Below are positions 1-13,329 of a stretch of 64,000 nucleotides of DNA, piece after piece (position 1 is the first letter of the stretch; every line of letters starts with the position of its first letter). The position numbers and the translations under genes are program-made. The DNA comes from Istiophorus platypterus (taxonomy: Eukaryota; Chordata; Actinopteri; Istiophoriformes; Istiophoridae). The stretch is taken from the NCBI GenBank assembly GCA_016859345.1, contig CM029122.1:4826001-4890000 (forward strand), in the 5' to 3' direction. The notes beneath the pieces were generated by a model that was not told the DNA's origin, did no database searches, and saw only the letters and a list, made by a program, of their open reading frames with translations.

Positions 1-1400
1 CTCATCACTTATTCTATTAAAGTCCCTCTAGCTCACCATCCTGCCTGTAACTCTGTGATTGGGTCTTCCCTGCCTTTGTTCCTACCATGAACCATGAAAG
101 AACGATCTGACCTAACATGGACCCGACAGACAAGCTCTTCCTCATCCTGCCATTTACCAGGCAGTATTTTGGAGTATCTGAAGACCCTTTTCTCAATGAA
201 CAGCCAGACTTCCTGGAATCACTGGCTATCTTTTAGAATCAGGACCCTGAATTTGCCCAAGAAGTAGCCCTCTACAGGTGTTTGTTCAACTGTGACCCAT
301 GTCCTGTGTATTGCAAGCCTATCATATTTACCTCCGACCCAGCCATGCCACATGCCTCCCAGAGACCTGCCTCCAAGTCTGCTTCTCCTATGGCTGGACA
401 CCAGCCTGTTCCCCAGCCTATTCCACCTAGCCTCCAGCCTGCACCCCAGTTGGCTAGCCCCCTGCCTAACTCAAGGTCAACTGGCAACAGACGTACTAGT
501 CATGTGCCTGATTGACAGTGGGCTGAACCTTGTCCTACACCACGGATGATTAGACTCGTTTTTTCCACCTGCTGACAACTCTGGAATCCTCAGTCTCTGC
601 CAGGCTCCAGTCAGTTTCCCATTTGGCTGGTGTCGGACCTGTTAGCCGTCAGCCTGCATACCAGCTGGCTAGTCCTGGGGCCTGTCAGCCACCTGAGTGC
701 ATCCCAGTCAGCTAGCCACCAGCCCTCTGACTTCCAGGCTGCTTCCAAGTCAGCTAGCCTCTGGCCTGATCCTGCTCCTCAAGACATTCAGCAAGGGAGC
801 TCATCTTGTTATTTCCAAGAAGTATCTATGAGGTGGAGCCCATTGAAGGAATCGTGGACCCCAAAGACATTGGTCCCCTAAGCTGCTCCGCAAACCAAAG
901 CCACCATTGCCCATCCGACATTTCATCTGTTTGAGTTGGTCCTCCCTACGGATGTCAAGCCAATTCCACAGTCTGGTCCTGAGGCGGGGCTCCCCACCTA
1001 TGTAAAGCCTTTTCTGAGTTAGGGGTACCTTCCAACACCCAGCCTGCTCTCAAGGCCATCATCTCTGACACTTTCTCTACCGACAGCCGACCTGTTCACG
1101 ATGCATCGCCTGCTCCTGAGGCTGTGTTCTCAGCTGGCGATGCCCCGACAGATTATTTGAGTGCCTGCACTGATGCTCCAGTTGCCAGCCTCCATTGCAT
1201 CCAGTTCTTAGCTTCTCCTGTTGGCCTGACCAGCCCCCCCCCCTTTGCTGGGCACCTACTCTGGACCCAAGTCCCCTGCTCTTCCTTCAGACTCACTTTC
1301 GCTTTCAGCCTCCTGCCCAAACCCTAGAGTGGCTTCGCCTTTTTGTCCCTGCCATTGTCGAAGCAGCAGCTTCAATACAGGGCCTTGAAGTGTAAAAATA
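1..1400 (+). mobile_element. possible degraded Ty3/gypsy-like retroelement relic
   Basis: No intact ORF. Around 95-125 an AACGATCTGACC stretch precedes an ATG with a MDP-type start, similar to gag starts of fish gypsy elements as I remember them. At about 505-545 a short frame reads VMCLIDSGLNLV, resembling a retroviral-type protease LIDSG motif. Between and beyond are Pro/Ser-rich frames with repeated SxSAS-like units (AGTCAGCTAGCC, AGTTGGCTAGCC and variants). Frames are interrupted throughout and no LTR is seen. It could equally be unrelated low-complexity DNA. Confidence 0.3.
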
Positions 1401-4400
1401 CACTTTGAGTCATGAAATCGCCAGTAAAAACATGGGCAAGTACTCTGTCTGTGTAGACACCTGGACTGATTTAAAATTCTGTTCTGTCAGACATGTGTTA
1501 GATGAATGGCTGAAATGCCTGTTGTGAATGCTGTTACCACTAAATCATTAGCTTTGGCTGTAAACACATTTAGTTTGTTTCGCCTCATCAGTTAAGTGGC
1601 AATTCATTTTCTACCAGTTGACTAACAGATTATTCTGCTATGTTTTGAGCATTACTCCGCTTAGCTTACTTTTTTTTTTTTTTAACCACTGCACATCTTT
1701 CTGACACCAACAGTTCTCACACTCTGAAATCAGCCCTCGGTGGGGGTCTCAATATCCAGGTCACCTGCCCAGTCAGTCACACTATACGCTGGATCTCTGA
1801 GGACCTGACTGCAATCTGCCACACAGCACCGGAGACCTCTCATTTAAACCCCGGGGGCTTCTCAGCAGGGCGTCTTTGTACACAGCAGGCACGGCACCAC
1901 GGGACAGACTGGAACGGGCCTGTCTCCATCTGGGCCGGGTGGTTTTATCAGAACCACCTGCCCGTGGGGGTCGACCATATCTCAAACATCTCTTTTCCCT
2001 CCTCTGGAAGAAGAGAAATCACTTAGACGGTTTCCTGTTGACCTGCATGCCAACACTGAAGCCTTTTTTTGAGTTTGTGTGAATATTTGTGTTTGTATTT
2101 CCCCTTTTCATGTGTGTGTCTCTGTGTGTGTGTGTGTGTGTGTGTGTGGGTTATTGAGCGTACTCCTCAGTACAAGTACATGTCTCAATGCATGCATTTT
2201 AGCCAGTTCTCTGTACTTGAATCTGTTTTAGGGTTTAACATTTTGGTTTGCTGTTGGTTAAACTAGGGATTAAGGTTGGTTTAAAGTTGGAGTTGATTGA
2301 GGATACAGACTGAGGTTTGGCGTATACAGGGGTAGAATTAGGGTTAAGTGTAAGGGAACTAATGTAGTCAAAACAAGGTCTTTGGAAGTCGAGATACATT
2401 AGGTTATAGCTCGAAAATGCCTCTATCTATCAGCTTCTGACAAGCAAACCAGTGGCTCCATTGTTGCAAACACATGATATGAGGATATGAGGACACGGAC
2501 TGTCTTAACACAGATATATTTTAAATAGTGGTCAAGACACACAAATTCCCAAATCACCAGATAATTTTCTTTTTCACCAACAGTGCAAAACATGATAAAA
2601 CATACAATGTGTACATTTAAGGAAATCTCGCGTAACCTTGGGTTTGAATATAATTTTAAAACCTCTTAGAACATACAGTAAGTGTGATATGTTTATACCG
2701 TCTGTAATTCTAACTTAATTTTGTTTTAATTTTTTTTGTTACTTAATGTTGAATTTTAAAGCTATCTAAAATGTAATTTAGAGATAAAATTTAAGAAGAA
2801 AATCATTGTTATATTTTATGGGATTAAATGTTAGGCTGATATGATACATTCTGTTATGCTGTCAAGATTTGACGTAAATGCAGTAATCATTCAATATACT
2901 GTACTGGGTCAAAGTCACCATTATTCTTGTCATACATTGCCATGAACATACATTGTTGCCTTATAGAAAATACTTGTTTTTCATCTTTCTTCAGAACTGT
3001 GCTTATTGTTTTTGTTAAAAATGATATTCTGCGTCTCCAACATGTGTGGCTTACCCGGCTCGGAGACCGAGGGGTGCATGAGACTTCCTGCCTTCAGGAA
3101 GGCTGTGAAGCTCTCTCGAGGTCTCCTTTTCTGCTCTTCCACTCATCTGTCAATTTCAAATCTGTTCTAAATTTTCTTTTCCTCAAATGTCCATCTTTCT
3201 TCCATTTAGAGGAAAAAAGAGACTGTGACAACGGTATGTAGAGAGGAGCAAAAGCTTTACAGTTGGTGCATGGTCCAATTTTTCTCTCTTGGTTTCAAAT
3301 GTTTTGTCTGACTAAGACCAGAAACAACTTTTTTCTTTTTTTCTTCTTTTTTTTTTCCTCCAATGCGAATTAAGTCTGCAATGGGAGGAGTTTGTGGTTC
3401 ACTGATCATGTTTGTTTGGTGACAACATCGACAGAAGCCGAAATGTTTCAGTCCAAGAAAGGAAAAGTCATAGAAAACTTATCGTCGGCTCTGACAAGAT
3501 GTTTGCAGACGTGAAAGCAAAGTTCAGTGTGGAGCAAAATGAATTGCATTCTGGTACATGAGTCCACCTTGGTAAGTGCCTAATTCCTGGCCCCTATGAT
3601 TATTAGAGTTCAGATTGTCAACTAAAGACCAATACTTTTCCCACTACTGTACACACAATAATTAGTTTGTGGTCTTCACCCTAACCATTCTTTCCCTCTC
3701 TCTCATGCACTAATCATGTCATGACTAAGAAAATCTGACAATTTTTATTATTATTGGAATCTCAGCATTACCCACACGGTCTTCTTGTGATCATTGATGA
3801 TTCTGATGTTGTAATTTTGTCTTTGATAAGCAGACAGAAGGGAATCACTAGCGCGGACCTCTCTCACAACATTTTTTGATAGTTTTGCCTAAAGATCACG
3901 AGCCGACGATATGCGTTAAGAAATTAAAGTCGCGTCAATGCCAAACCTTGGGAGAACTCTGCTCACAGGGTTTCCCCTTCTCTAAAGGGCCTTTTATAAG
4001 AATAGTAATAGCTTGGTAAATTGGGATTTATGATCTGATGATGGCAAACGCAGGACATGATAAGATGTATTTTCTATCAGATAAGGTATTTAACTCAGTA
4101 GATATACTTTTTTTTTTTAGTACAGATCTTGGCCTCAGAGATCTGTACTTCTGTGACTGTAAAAACATTGGCCACAACACCAGAGTCTGTATGTTTCTTT
4201 TTTTTAAGCTTGACATCTGTGTCATGACTTTATCAATCCTAAAATAGTTTCAAGATGTTCGCTTGAAGGAGAAAAGGGGGGGGCACTGTAAGGCGGCTGA
4301 AGGTATGTGAAAGCCCTTTTGTGAAAGAGCAGTGATTTAGTGCTTCAATACACATGTCAGGCGCACTGTAACACCTCCGAAAAGTGGGTCTACGTCTCCT

Positions 4401-6389
4401 GTCAGCAATAATTTATAGTGAAGATGAGTCAAGCCGAGGAATCTCCGGCATAAGAGGGGAATAAACACAAGAGGGCAATAGTTTACCAGGAATTTTCTAA
4501 TTGGGGTGTCTCGTATAAACTCACACTGTCATATCAAAACCAGACCCACAGATCCAAGAAATTAAAACAATGTTTTTCCTCTCTTTTGCATATGGTCAAC
4601 CCCCCCCCCCCACACACACACACCAGGCTGGACTTGCATCCAGTAGAGTTCCCGGGAGAGTGATTCCGAGTCTGTTAAAATGTCAGAAATATGTTCGTAG
4701 AGAAAGATCAATGGCCGAAACATGAGGGATTATGGGATACTTTCCAGTCGGCTTGCTGTCACTCAAAATGTCCTCAAAGCCACGGATCAGGCACCAGATC
4801 CCTCTCATTTTCAATTCTGTCAGAGGGTCTCGTTAAAATGCCCAGGTCCTGTATCTCCAATTGTTGCAGTTTCACGTTTTAATGGTACCGACCCAGCCAG
4901 GCCGGGCCCATGCCCGAGCCGCCATCAACCGACCAACGGGAGTGTTTACATATATTAGTTTTTAATGAAAGACACCATGATGAAAGGCAACGGGTGGCTG
5001 TTGCTCAAGCTCGGCCATTCTGTTCCACTTAGGGTCCTAGTTTACTGTAGAGAAAATGAACCTGCTGTGCATCATGTCATACTGGTCCTCTTTACTGATA
5101 CATCTCCTAATTTAACAGGCCCTGAAGTAAAATTTGTGGTGAAGATGGGTTAGGGGGGTGGAGGAGGGGTTGATTTTGGGATGCTGCTCGAACAAGGGGG
5201 GGGGGGGTCTATATCAGACAAATAATGTGAATAATTATTGAAAATAATGTCCAGATAGAAGAACCGGGGCCAAATTATGAAATCATGCGCTTCTCCTCCA
5301 GCCTCATTATTTGAAGTCATGCTTTGGGGAAAAAAAAAATACAAAAAACAGGTGTTTCCAATACTGGGTCGCTGTCTCTACGGTCCCACCGCCTGCCTTC
5401 ATTTTCTCATGACGGCCCAGATATGATATTTCATGGGCCGGAGACGCACACATGATAGGAGGCGATTGGGGAGAATCCGCTCAGAAGACGTCCGTGTAAT
5501 GGATGCTGATTGACCCCGGCCCGCAACCTCGTAACAAGAGGGGGAAACCGCGGAGCGGGGGGGGGGTGATCCTGAACGCCCCCCCCCCTTGTATGTTCGC
5601 ATGATTACAAGGGGATTTCTCCCTCCCCTTTTTAAACAGGTGCCACATCTATGTGCATCGAGCACAACGGCGTCGCAGCTGAGTGCAGTTGGCACATGAG
5701 CTTTATCCTCCATTCTCATAATAAACAGAACCAGCAGGGGGAAAATTTGTCTTTTTTTTTCTTTTTTTTTTAGGTCTTTTTCCTTTAGTTTGGTTTATGA
5801 TCGATGCATTGCGTCAGCGTTTGAAGCCCCGTGCCTGTGATGTGGAGGAGAACAGATGTGTGTGTTTTATAAGCTGGAGAACACTCTCTTGCGTGATTAA
5901 TAATCATATCATTCATCGTTATTGTAGCCCAGAGGCTGTGACTGACTGGTCAGTCAACTCCCACGGCTACAATCTGAAACTCCCATTTCCAGGCATGTGT
6001 GTGTTGTTTTGTTGGGTTTTTTTAAAATATTTATCCATCGTTTCCAACAGTCAATTAGTAAATAGCTGTGAAATATAGAACATCCAGCATGTAAAAGCAC
6101 CATTATTGTGTTGATTACCTACCATAAACACCATAATTTGTTTTGCTTATGTGCTCCAAATTATTTTGTATGAGCAACTTCTGTTTCCTCTGAGTTTTGG
6201 TGGTGGTGGTGGTGGTGGGGGGGGGTCTCCATGGCAAATTACCAATGAAAACATCTTTTTTTTTTTCCCCCTGTTCTCTTGGTTTGGAAAACACAGTATG
6301 TTATTAATTATTGCAGAGTAATTCTCTTAAATCATAGGTTTACTTGGAAAATCTACTGCTAATGATGAGGAAAAAAAAAATCAAAACCA
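1401..6389. other. intergenic DNA downstream of tbx15, no gene seen
   Basis: No exon-like, conserved or RNA gene signal was recognised. Contents are a TG array at about 2111-2149, AT-rich stretches with TTAGGG-like words around 2230-2345, a C10 run into a CA run at 4601-4622, a G run at about 5197-5206, G/C runs at about 5560-5588, and several T runs. Moderately complex sequence at 5220-5520 might be regulatory, but I cannot show conservation. Confidence 0.5.
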
Positions 6390-7619
6390 TGTACATGAAT
6401 TAAAACGTTTATTGAGCTTTTTTATGTGCTTGGCACCTGTATTTACATTTTTTTAAAATGCCTCCAAAAAAAGGGGGGGTTTATTTTGCTATTTCCCTTT
6501 TTTCCTCACACTTTTTTTTTTGTTTTTTAACAGATCGACCTGTAAAATTGTTAAACTGCTCAGCACTTAAATACACATTTCTACAACACACCAAATCATA
6601 CTTTAATTACTCTGTTTTGCTATTGCTTCTTTTTAATAACTTTTCACACAACAACCTTTTTTAAGCTTATGTTATCGATTTGCATTTGCCATCTTATTTA
6701 TATATATATATATATATATGCTTGAAAACATAATCCACTCAAAAATAGTGACGACATTCCAGTCTATGAGGGGGGAAAAAAAAAAAAATCGTGTTGAAAT
6801 GTGCGGTAGGGTCCTGAACTCCCGTGTATGTGGGTCTTTCGGGGGTGAAGAGAGTCCCTCGGCTAACTTGACCCCGCGGTTCCTTGACTTCCTTGCGTCC
6901 ATGTGTTGTGTTCACCCTGTCTTGGCACATCCGCCGGCCGCTGCACCGCCCGGACGCTCCACCGCGCATACTCCTGCATATATATGCAGGGCAGTGAGTC
7001 ACCCGGCGATCTCCTCCAGTTGTCCCTTTCATTCGAGCTAAAACCCCTCGGGCCGCGGCGGCGAAGCGCTGACCCCCTTGACATTTCTAAAACGATACAA
7101 CACAAGTGCTGCGCGAAGTAGAAAACTTTTTGGATCACAGTGAAGATTCTTTGGTTACAAGATGTCATGGCCTTTTGAGCCCCCCCCCCCAAAAAAAAAA
7201 AAAATCAAGAATGAGTCACTGGAAGAGGCTATTGCTACTATTGCACCACTACATATTCACAACTGATAATCCCTTCTGAGCCAGAGTGTGTGGGCTCCTC
7301 CTCTTCTAATGCTGATCTGAGTTTGTTGTTTCTTTCCTGTCAAAGATGGCAAGAGAGTAAAGTTGCTGTCCCAATTTTTCACTCTATTAATACATAGATA
7401 ATTTAATAATACGTCGACTCCCTCTGTATTGCTTTTTAAGAGGCAGAGAGTCTTCAAAAACATAAAAACATGAGATGATATCCGGTTTTTGTACCTCGGT
7501 ACGTTAACATTTTCATGTAAAAACGCCAGTTCGACATCAACGCAAAACCAGGTTTGTAGATTACAGGTTTCCTTTCCAGCTGCAAGACTTGGAGGACTGT
7601 GAGGTTTGATCTCAGCTTT
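6390..7619 (-). other. tbx15: probable tbx15 3' UTR
   Basis: About 1.2 kb follows the stop on the minus strand with no competing ORF. The nearest clear AATAAA (plus-strand TTTATT at 6408-6413) would set the 3' end near 6390. The stretch holds a C run with A run at 7182-7204, an 18-bp perfect palindrome at 6973-6990 and a TA tract at 6696-6719. The extent is inferred from the poly(A) signal only. Confidence 0.35.
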
Positions 7620-8452
7620 CTACACCATGTGCATGGACATCTGAGAGGATGAGCCGTACTGGCGGCCGTCACAGGAGCCGCTGCCCTGCTGGCCGCTGGT
7701 AGTGTTGCCGATCATGTGCATAGTGTCCACGCTCCCGTTGGACAGGTACTGGCGCTCGGCGAAGGCGCCGGCAGGAGAGGAGGAGCAGAGCAGACCTCCC
7801 TGGGGCTTCTCAGGGCTGGCGGCCAGGCGGGGGGAGGCCGGGAAGTTGTATCCATACAGGTTGTAGGGGTTGTGTAGGGAGAAAGCGTTGTAGGAGCCCT
7901 GCTGCACGTGGTGGTGGCTCCCGCTGAACATGTGGGCGGAGGAAGGGGAGGACCCGGAGGAGGAGGACGAGGCGGAGCTGGAGCTGCCCCCGGCCTGCAT
8001 CACATACTGAAGCTGCGAGGCCGGGAAGGAGCCGAGCTGACCGCTGTAGGCATCCATCTTGCCCCCGGTGGCGCTGCCACCGCCGCCACCGGTCAGGGAT
8101 GCATGAGTGCCCCCCTGCATGCCGGCAGCGATCAGGGAGGAAGTCCTCTGTGGCAGGAAGGATTCAGAGGTCTGCGCGGAGGCCACAGCGCCCCCTGCCG
8201 TCTGCAGGCGTCCGTAGGAGCTGTCGGCGAGGCCGCCGTAGCCCTGCAGGGCCGCCATGTTGCTGCGGGCGCAGGCCGGGTACTCGGTCAGGCCCAGGTT
8301 GCAGAGCTGGCTTTCCCTGCAGCCCACGTTGAAGGTGTTGGGGGCAAGGTGGAAGGTCGGAGGGGAGCAGGAAGGGGACAGGAGGTGTGCTGCACCAGAT
8401 GGGGAGGGGGTCCCTGTGCTGGAAGTGGTGGGTGAAGTGCCCGTGCTTCCAC
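7620..8452 (-). CDS. tbx15: tbx15 coding exon 8 (C-terminal domain and stop)
   Basis: Encodes about 277 residues: [20 protein letters not shown], then [20 protein letters not shown], a Gly/Ser-rich middle, [30 protein letters not shown], and the end SSQMSMHMV with a TAG stop. This is the low-complexity regulatory tail of Tbx15. The Ser and Gly runs ([23 protein letters not shown]) look longer than the equivalent part of human TBX15 as I remember it. Acceptor TTTTCCAG. Confidence 0.95.
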
Positions 8453-10918
8453 CTGGAAAACACAGAAATACAGACGGGCTGTAATATAATGATGTTTTAC
8501 AGGTCCTTTGATCTTAGTCGAGTCGTTTCTGAGACCAGATCCAGTTGAGTATGATCAGGATAGTGCAACCAGTGCAAAAATGCAGATTATTCTTAAAATA
8601 CTAGATACCAAAATATAAGGATCAATAGAGACCAGACTATGAATTGTTTGACTAGGAACATAAGCAACCGAAGTGTTTGTTTTGATAGAAAGAATCATCC
8701 ATTAGTGGATGAGACACAAACGAGCCAAAAGCCTGAGTCCTCAACCGACACCAACTACCATGATGCACTGTTCATCTTTCAGCATCAAGGAATCATGAAA
8801 TCCATAAAATCATCAATTGTAAAAGAAAAAGTTAATTGCACCTAAAGTTAAATTGAATTTCCTTGAATAATGGATTGGCATTGGGCATTTATCATTTCCC
8901 CATGTTGGCAAGATTCTCCTTAACATTTAGGTCATAATTCAGGTGTTCATGATGGATTATCATTAATCGGATTGTAGTTGTTAGGTCAGTTTAATGAGCC
9001 ATAACCAAACTGGAGCGTATGTGGTTATTTTTTTTAGTTTATTCTACAGTATTGTAGTGAATAAAAGTTATTATTTATTCATTTATACATAAAAGAGCTA
9101 AAGAAAAATGGTTTTCAGCTGCAACATGTCATACATCCAACCCCCTCCCCAAAAAAAAAATCTAATATGATGGTAAAAGTGACACGAATCCCTGCCTGTC
9201 TACCTCTGACCTCCCCATGGAGGGTAGCCAGAAACAAACAGGATTTCCCTGTGGGGGGGGTATTAGTGTTAGTCTCTCATTTCCAGACCTCCACATCCTC
9301 CTTAGCCCTTGGCAGTGCAGGAGAAAATGTGCTCTACAACTGGTTGGAATGTGTAAAAGACAGATTGGGTTTTTTGTTTATTATTCTAAATTTATTCTTG
9401 CATGTCCATGGAACAAAGCAGGGATCTTGTTTTGTTTTGGGTTTTTTTTGGTGCAGATTCTTCATCATCTTCCAATTTGAACATGTCATTCTTGTCTCTC
9501 TCACCTCTTTAGGAGCAGACAGAGGCAAAATGCAGTAGTGGTTGCTAATAGGTACGTTTCCCTGTGCTCCACATGCACTGAGTCAGGCTAATAAAGTGAG
9601 CAGTAAGCCGCATTTATGCATTCACCTGTCACCAATTTAATATATAACCCCATTGATCTGCGTGGTCTTTTTCAATCTCCTACTGTCGGACTAATTGCAA
9701 ACTACTCTTTGAACCTACGCAGGATAAGAGAGCACAAACCATATCATAAAATAAACTGCTGGTATGTGGAGATAAAAATGTGGATCCAGTTTTGACCATG
9801 TCTGGTCAACAGAGCCAACCCCCCCCAACCCAACCCAAGTCCTTTCCTCAATAAAAAAAACTACAAGCTCTGGGTTTAGACATGCGCTATACTGATTCAG
9901 CTGAAAAAAAAGGGGGGGGGGGTCTACCATATTCATGTATATACACACCACAGAGAAGAAAAATGTTGGCACACACTGCGTCTTCTAAAGTCAAACCTTT
10001 CATAGTGAAATGATAGCTTTGGGATATCAATCGCATATTTCTCTATTAATGAGAATCTGGCGGGGGTTCATCTTGCTGTTGGAGAAATTCAGTTCGAAAC
10101 CAGAATGAGGAGGAGGCATAACTAAATAATCCAGGACTCGCTTGGCCGGGGCTCTGATTTTGCACCATATGCCTTCGATAATATTGCTGCAGTGCTCTGG
10201 GGGGGGGGGGGGGGGCGCTACATGGGGAGAGAGAGTGTGTGAGTGGAAGAGGCAAGGTAGAAATATATGAGGAAAAAGAGAGGGAAGGGAGGAGAGGATG
10301 ATAGTTTGGTGATGTCATGTTTTCCCCCTGGTTTGAAGGGCTCAAGGTGCTTCGGGGGAATGGTTGATTACTCGGAGGGGAAAAGGGGCGTCCGCTGCTA
10401 CAAGGGCAAAGCTGCAGGCTCGTATACAGGTACAGTTACTGAACACAGCACACGGACGCCGCGGTGTCCTCACAGGGGGACACATGGTTCACTGGCGGCG
10501 GAGGACTTTAATTAAATCCGCACCGCTACGCAGGAGTTTTAATGATAACAAACACGTGTTTGCCTGCTCTGACAGAACACGGCGTTGTCACCTTGCGCCG
10601 ACCTCCGGGGTGGGGGGGTGTCAACGAGGGAAACGGGGTTGCATCGAAGCGAGGCGAGGCCCCTGATATGAACCATGACTAAGACCCCCGTGCCGGTTGC
10701 TGGAGCCGGCACAAAGGGAGGTGGCCCGGCCCGAGGCTGACTCGTGTCACGGAGCCGTCCAAGAGCCACGGAGCTTTTGTTCAACAGTCTTATTTTCAAG
10801 GCCTGCACGAGATGTGAAAAGTTCAGCAGACGCAAGGCCGACCTGCCAGAGGAGCCGCGTATGGCCAAGCTCAAGCGAAGGACAACCGTGGCTGATGCAG
10901 GGTGTGTGTGAGTGTGTT

Positions 10919-11006
<88 letters not shown>

Positions 11007-13069
11007 GAGATATAAGTGGGAAAATATGCAGAGGGAGGGTTCAGGTTGGGACAGCACACGCGCCAAGGTCATGCTAATCACCGCAAAAAACTTCTCTCAA
11101 AGTTGAATTTAACAATTTATTACTTTACCTAAAAACACCAACAGGCATTGACGCCGACAATAAATGTGACGTGTTACCAAAGTGGTTGTCAAAGCGGCCT
11201 CTGTGGACTCAGATCCCACGCAAAATATGGAAGAGTTTCGTTTCAATATCACCCAAGCTCACTGGAAAGGATCCCAATCAGTGACTATTCGGATCTCAGG
11301 TTTCAGTTTACATTTCTTTCTCCATTTCAAGAGCAGACTGTGACTTGGACTCGGGAATGAAGATTTTCCAATTTGAGTTTGGTTGGGTGTGTGTGTGTGT
11401 GTGGGGGCTGATCAGTTGGGGTCAGTGAGCTCCAATGTGTGTTTCTGTCTGAGGGGAAAAGATCAGAAAAGTCCGGTTCTGTCGGGTTTCTGACACTAAG
11501 TAGGGTGAAATCTGCCACTAAAAAAAACATTTAAACACTTCAACAAATGCTAACAACAGAGCTTAATGCATATTTGTGGCCAGGTGGAGGTGAATCATCA
11601 AATTTGAAAGCGAGTCCTTCAGAATAAAGCGGCAACGGATTCTCTCTTGAGACGTCAGTTTGCGCCCACCTTCAAGAACAATACCAAGTAGAAAGTGGAA
11701 ACACAGGGTCGGATCCCTGACCGACAGAGCGGAAACTGCTCTGAGTTTTTAAGCTTGCATAATTTGTCCGTAGGAAAACTGTGAGAATTAGAGGACGAGA
11801 TGGACTTTTTTCTATCGACTTTGTACAGGAGAAGACAACACCTCAGACAAACGATGTGCGTTTACACACCCTGCTGCTTCTGCATGTTGGTGAAGTCTTC
11901 GAATGTGAGCGTCCTCACAGGAGGTCTCCAGAAGGCATAAGTCTCCATGATGGCCTCCAGGCCGGTCCTGATGGAGAGAGGGAGAGAAGGGGGGGGGGGG
12001 GGCAAAGAGGGAGAGAGAAAGTTTAGAGCACAGAAAAAGAAGCAAGCTACAAACATCCTGTGTATTAGTCAGGATGGCCGAGCGGTCTAAGGCGCTGCGT
12101 TCAGGTCGCAGTCTCCCCTGGAGGCGTGGGTTCGAATCCCACTTCTGACAGCCACTGTTTTACCTCACCCCAACAGCTTTTTGTACCTGGACTCTGCCCA
12201 GTGACAATGAGGCTGAATCTAGTCTCATCTCAGAATGGATTTTGATCTATTTCTAGGATTTAACAATCTGGTTTTAAGCCGCACATGTCCGGGCTCCCAC
12301 CTGTATCTATGACCTGCGGATTCCCTACAAGCCCGATCGGCACCGGAGCTCTTCTGGCAGACCTGGGCGGCGCTGGTTGTTCCAAAAAATAAGAAAAATA
12401 AAAATTCAAAATTAAAAAATTAAAAAATCTCCACTTGGAACCAGATGCTTTGCTATTGAGGCCCCTCAGCCGCCCCAAGTTCTCAAATATGCAAAGGCAC
12501 TGTCCTCGTATTCATACAAATTAAAATCTCATTTATATTTTTCTATGTGACGCTTGTTTTACTGTAATATAAACTGAATATCCACTTTTTTAAACACACC
12601 TATACAATCTAATGCAGCTAAACACACCTGTTCTGCCATAAAGTCGACTTATATGATGCCTTTTAATGTTCAGGGGTTTTTCTTTCATATCGTCACAGAG
12701 GTACTGATTAAATTTTATGTCTCAGAACTGAGGACTTGACGGCGTCATACTCAGAGAGGAATTTAAATATTACGCCTTCCTCATGCATGTAAATGGAGCG
12801 GAAAAAAAAAATTAGAAACACCTATAACGTAGCCCAGTACAACAAAACCTTTACCCAACCTCAGTAATAAATATGTAATTTAATTTACATGTTTCCCACA
12901 ATATCCACAGAACCTAGACATTGCAGAGAGACTGGGGCTGTTCCACAGAGTCGCAATATACTGTACAGGTGTATCTAATAAAGTGGCCACCAAGACCAAC
13001 TTTAAAACATGGCTTTGAGAAAATAAAAGCTATTTTTATATTAATAGTCATAAAACATATGATCAGCGC

Positions 13070-13119
<50 letters not shown>

Positions 13120-13266
13120 CTAATATAAGACTGGAAAAGGAGAGTGATAGATGTGGGTGAGGGCCAGTGGATGAGGGTGAGGGCCAGCAAGAGCAAAAAT
13201 ATTGACAAGATTAGTTGAACAGAAAGGGGAAGTGATATTCATTGATATTTGCATGTGTGTGTGAAT

Positions 13267-13329
<63 letters not shown>

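Noticed and set aside
7908..8435. 175-codon plus-strand frame opposite tbx15 exon 8
   Set aside because: Antisense shadow of the GC-rich tbx15 coding exon.
10046..10345. 99-codon minus-strand frame in tbx15 intron 7
   Set aside because: Contains a poly-Pro from a G run and no conserved motif; no splice sites in phase with tbx15.
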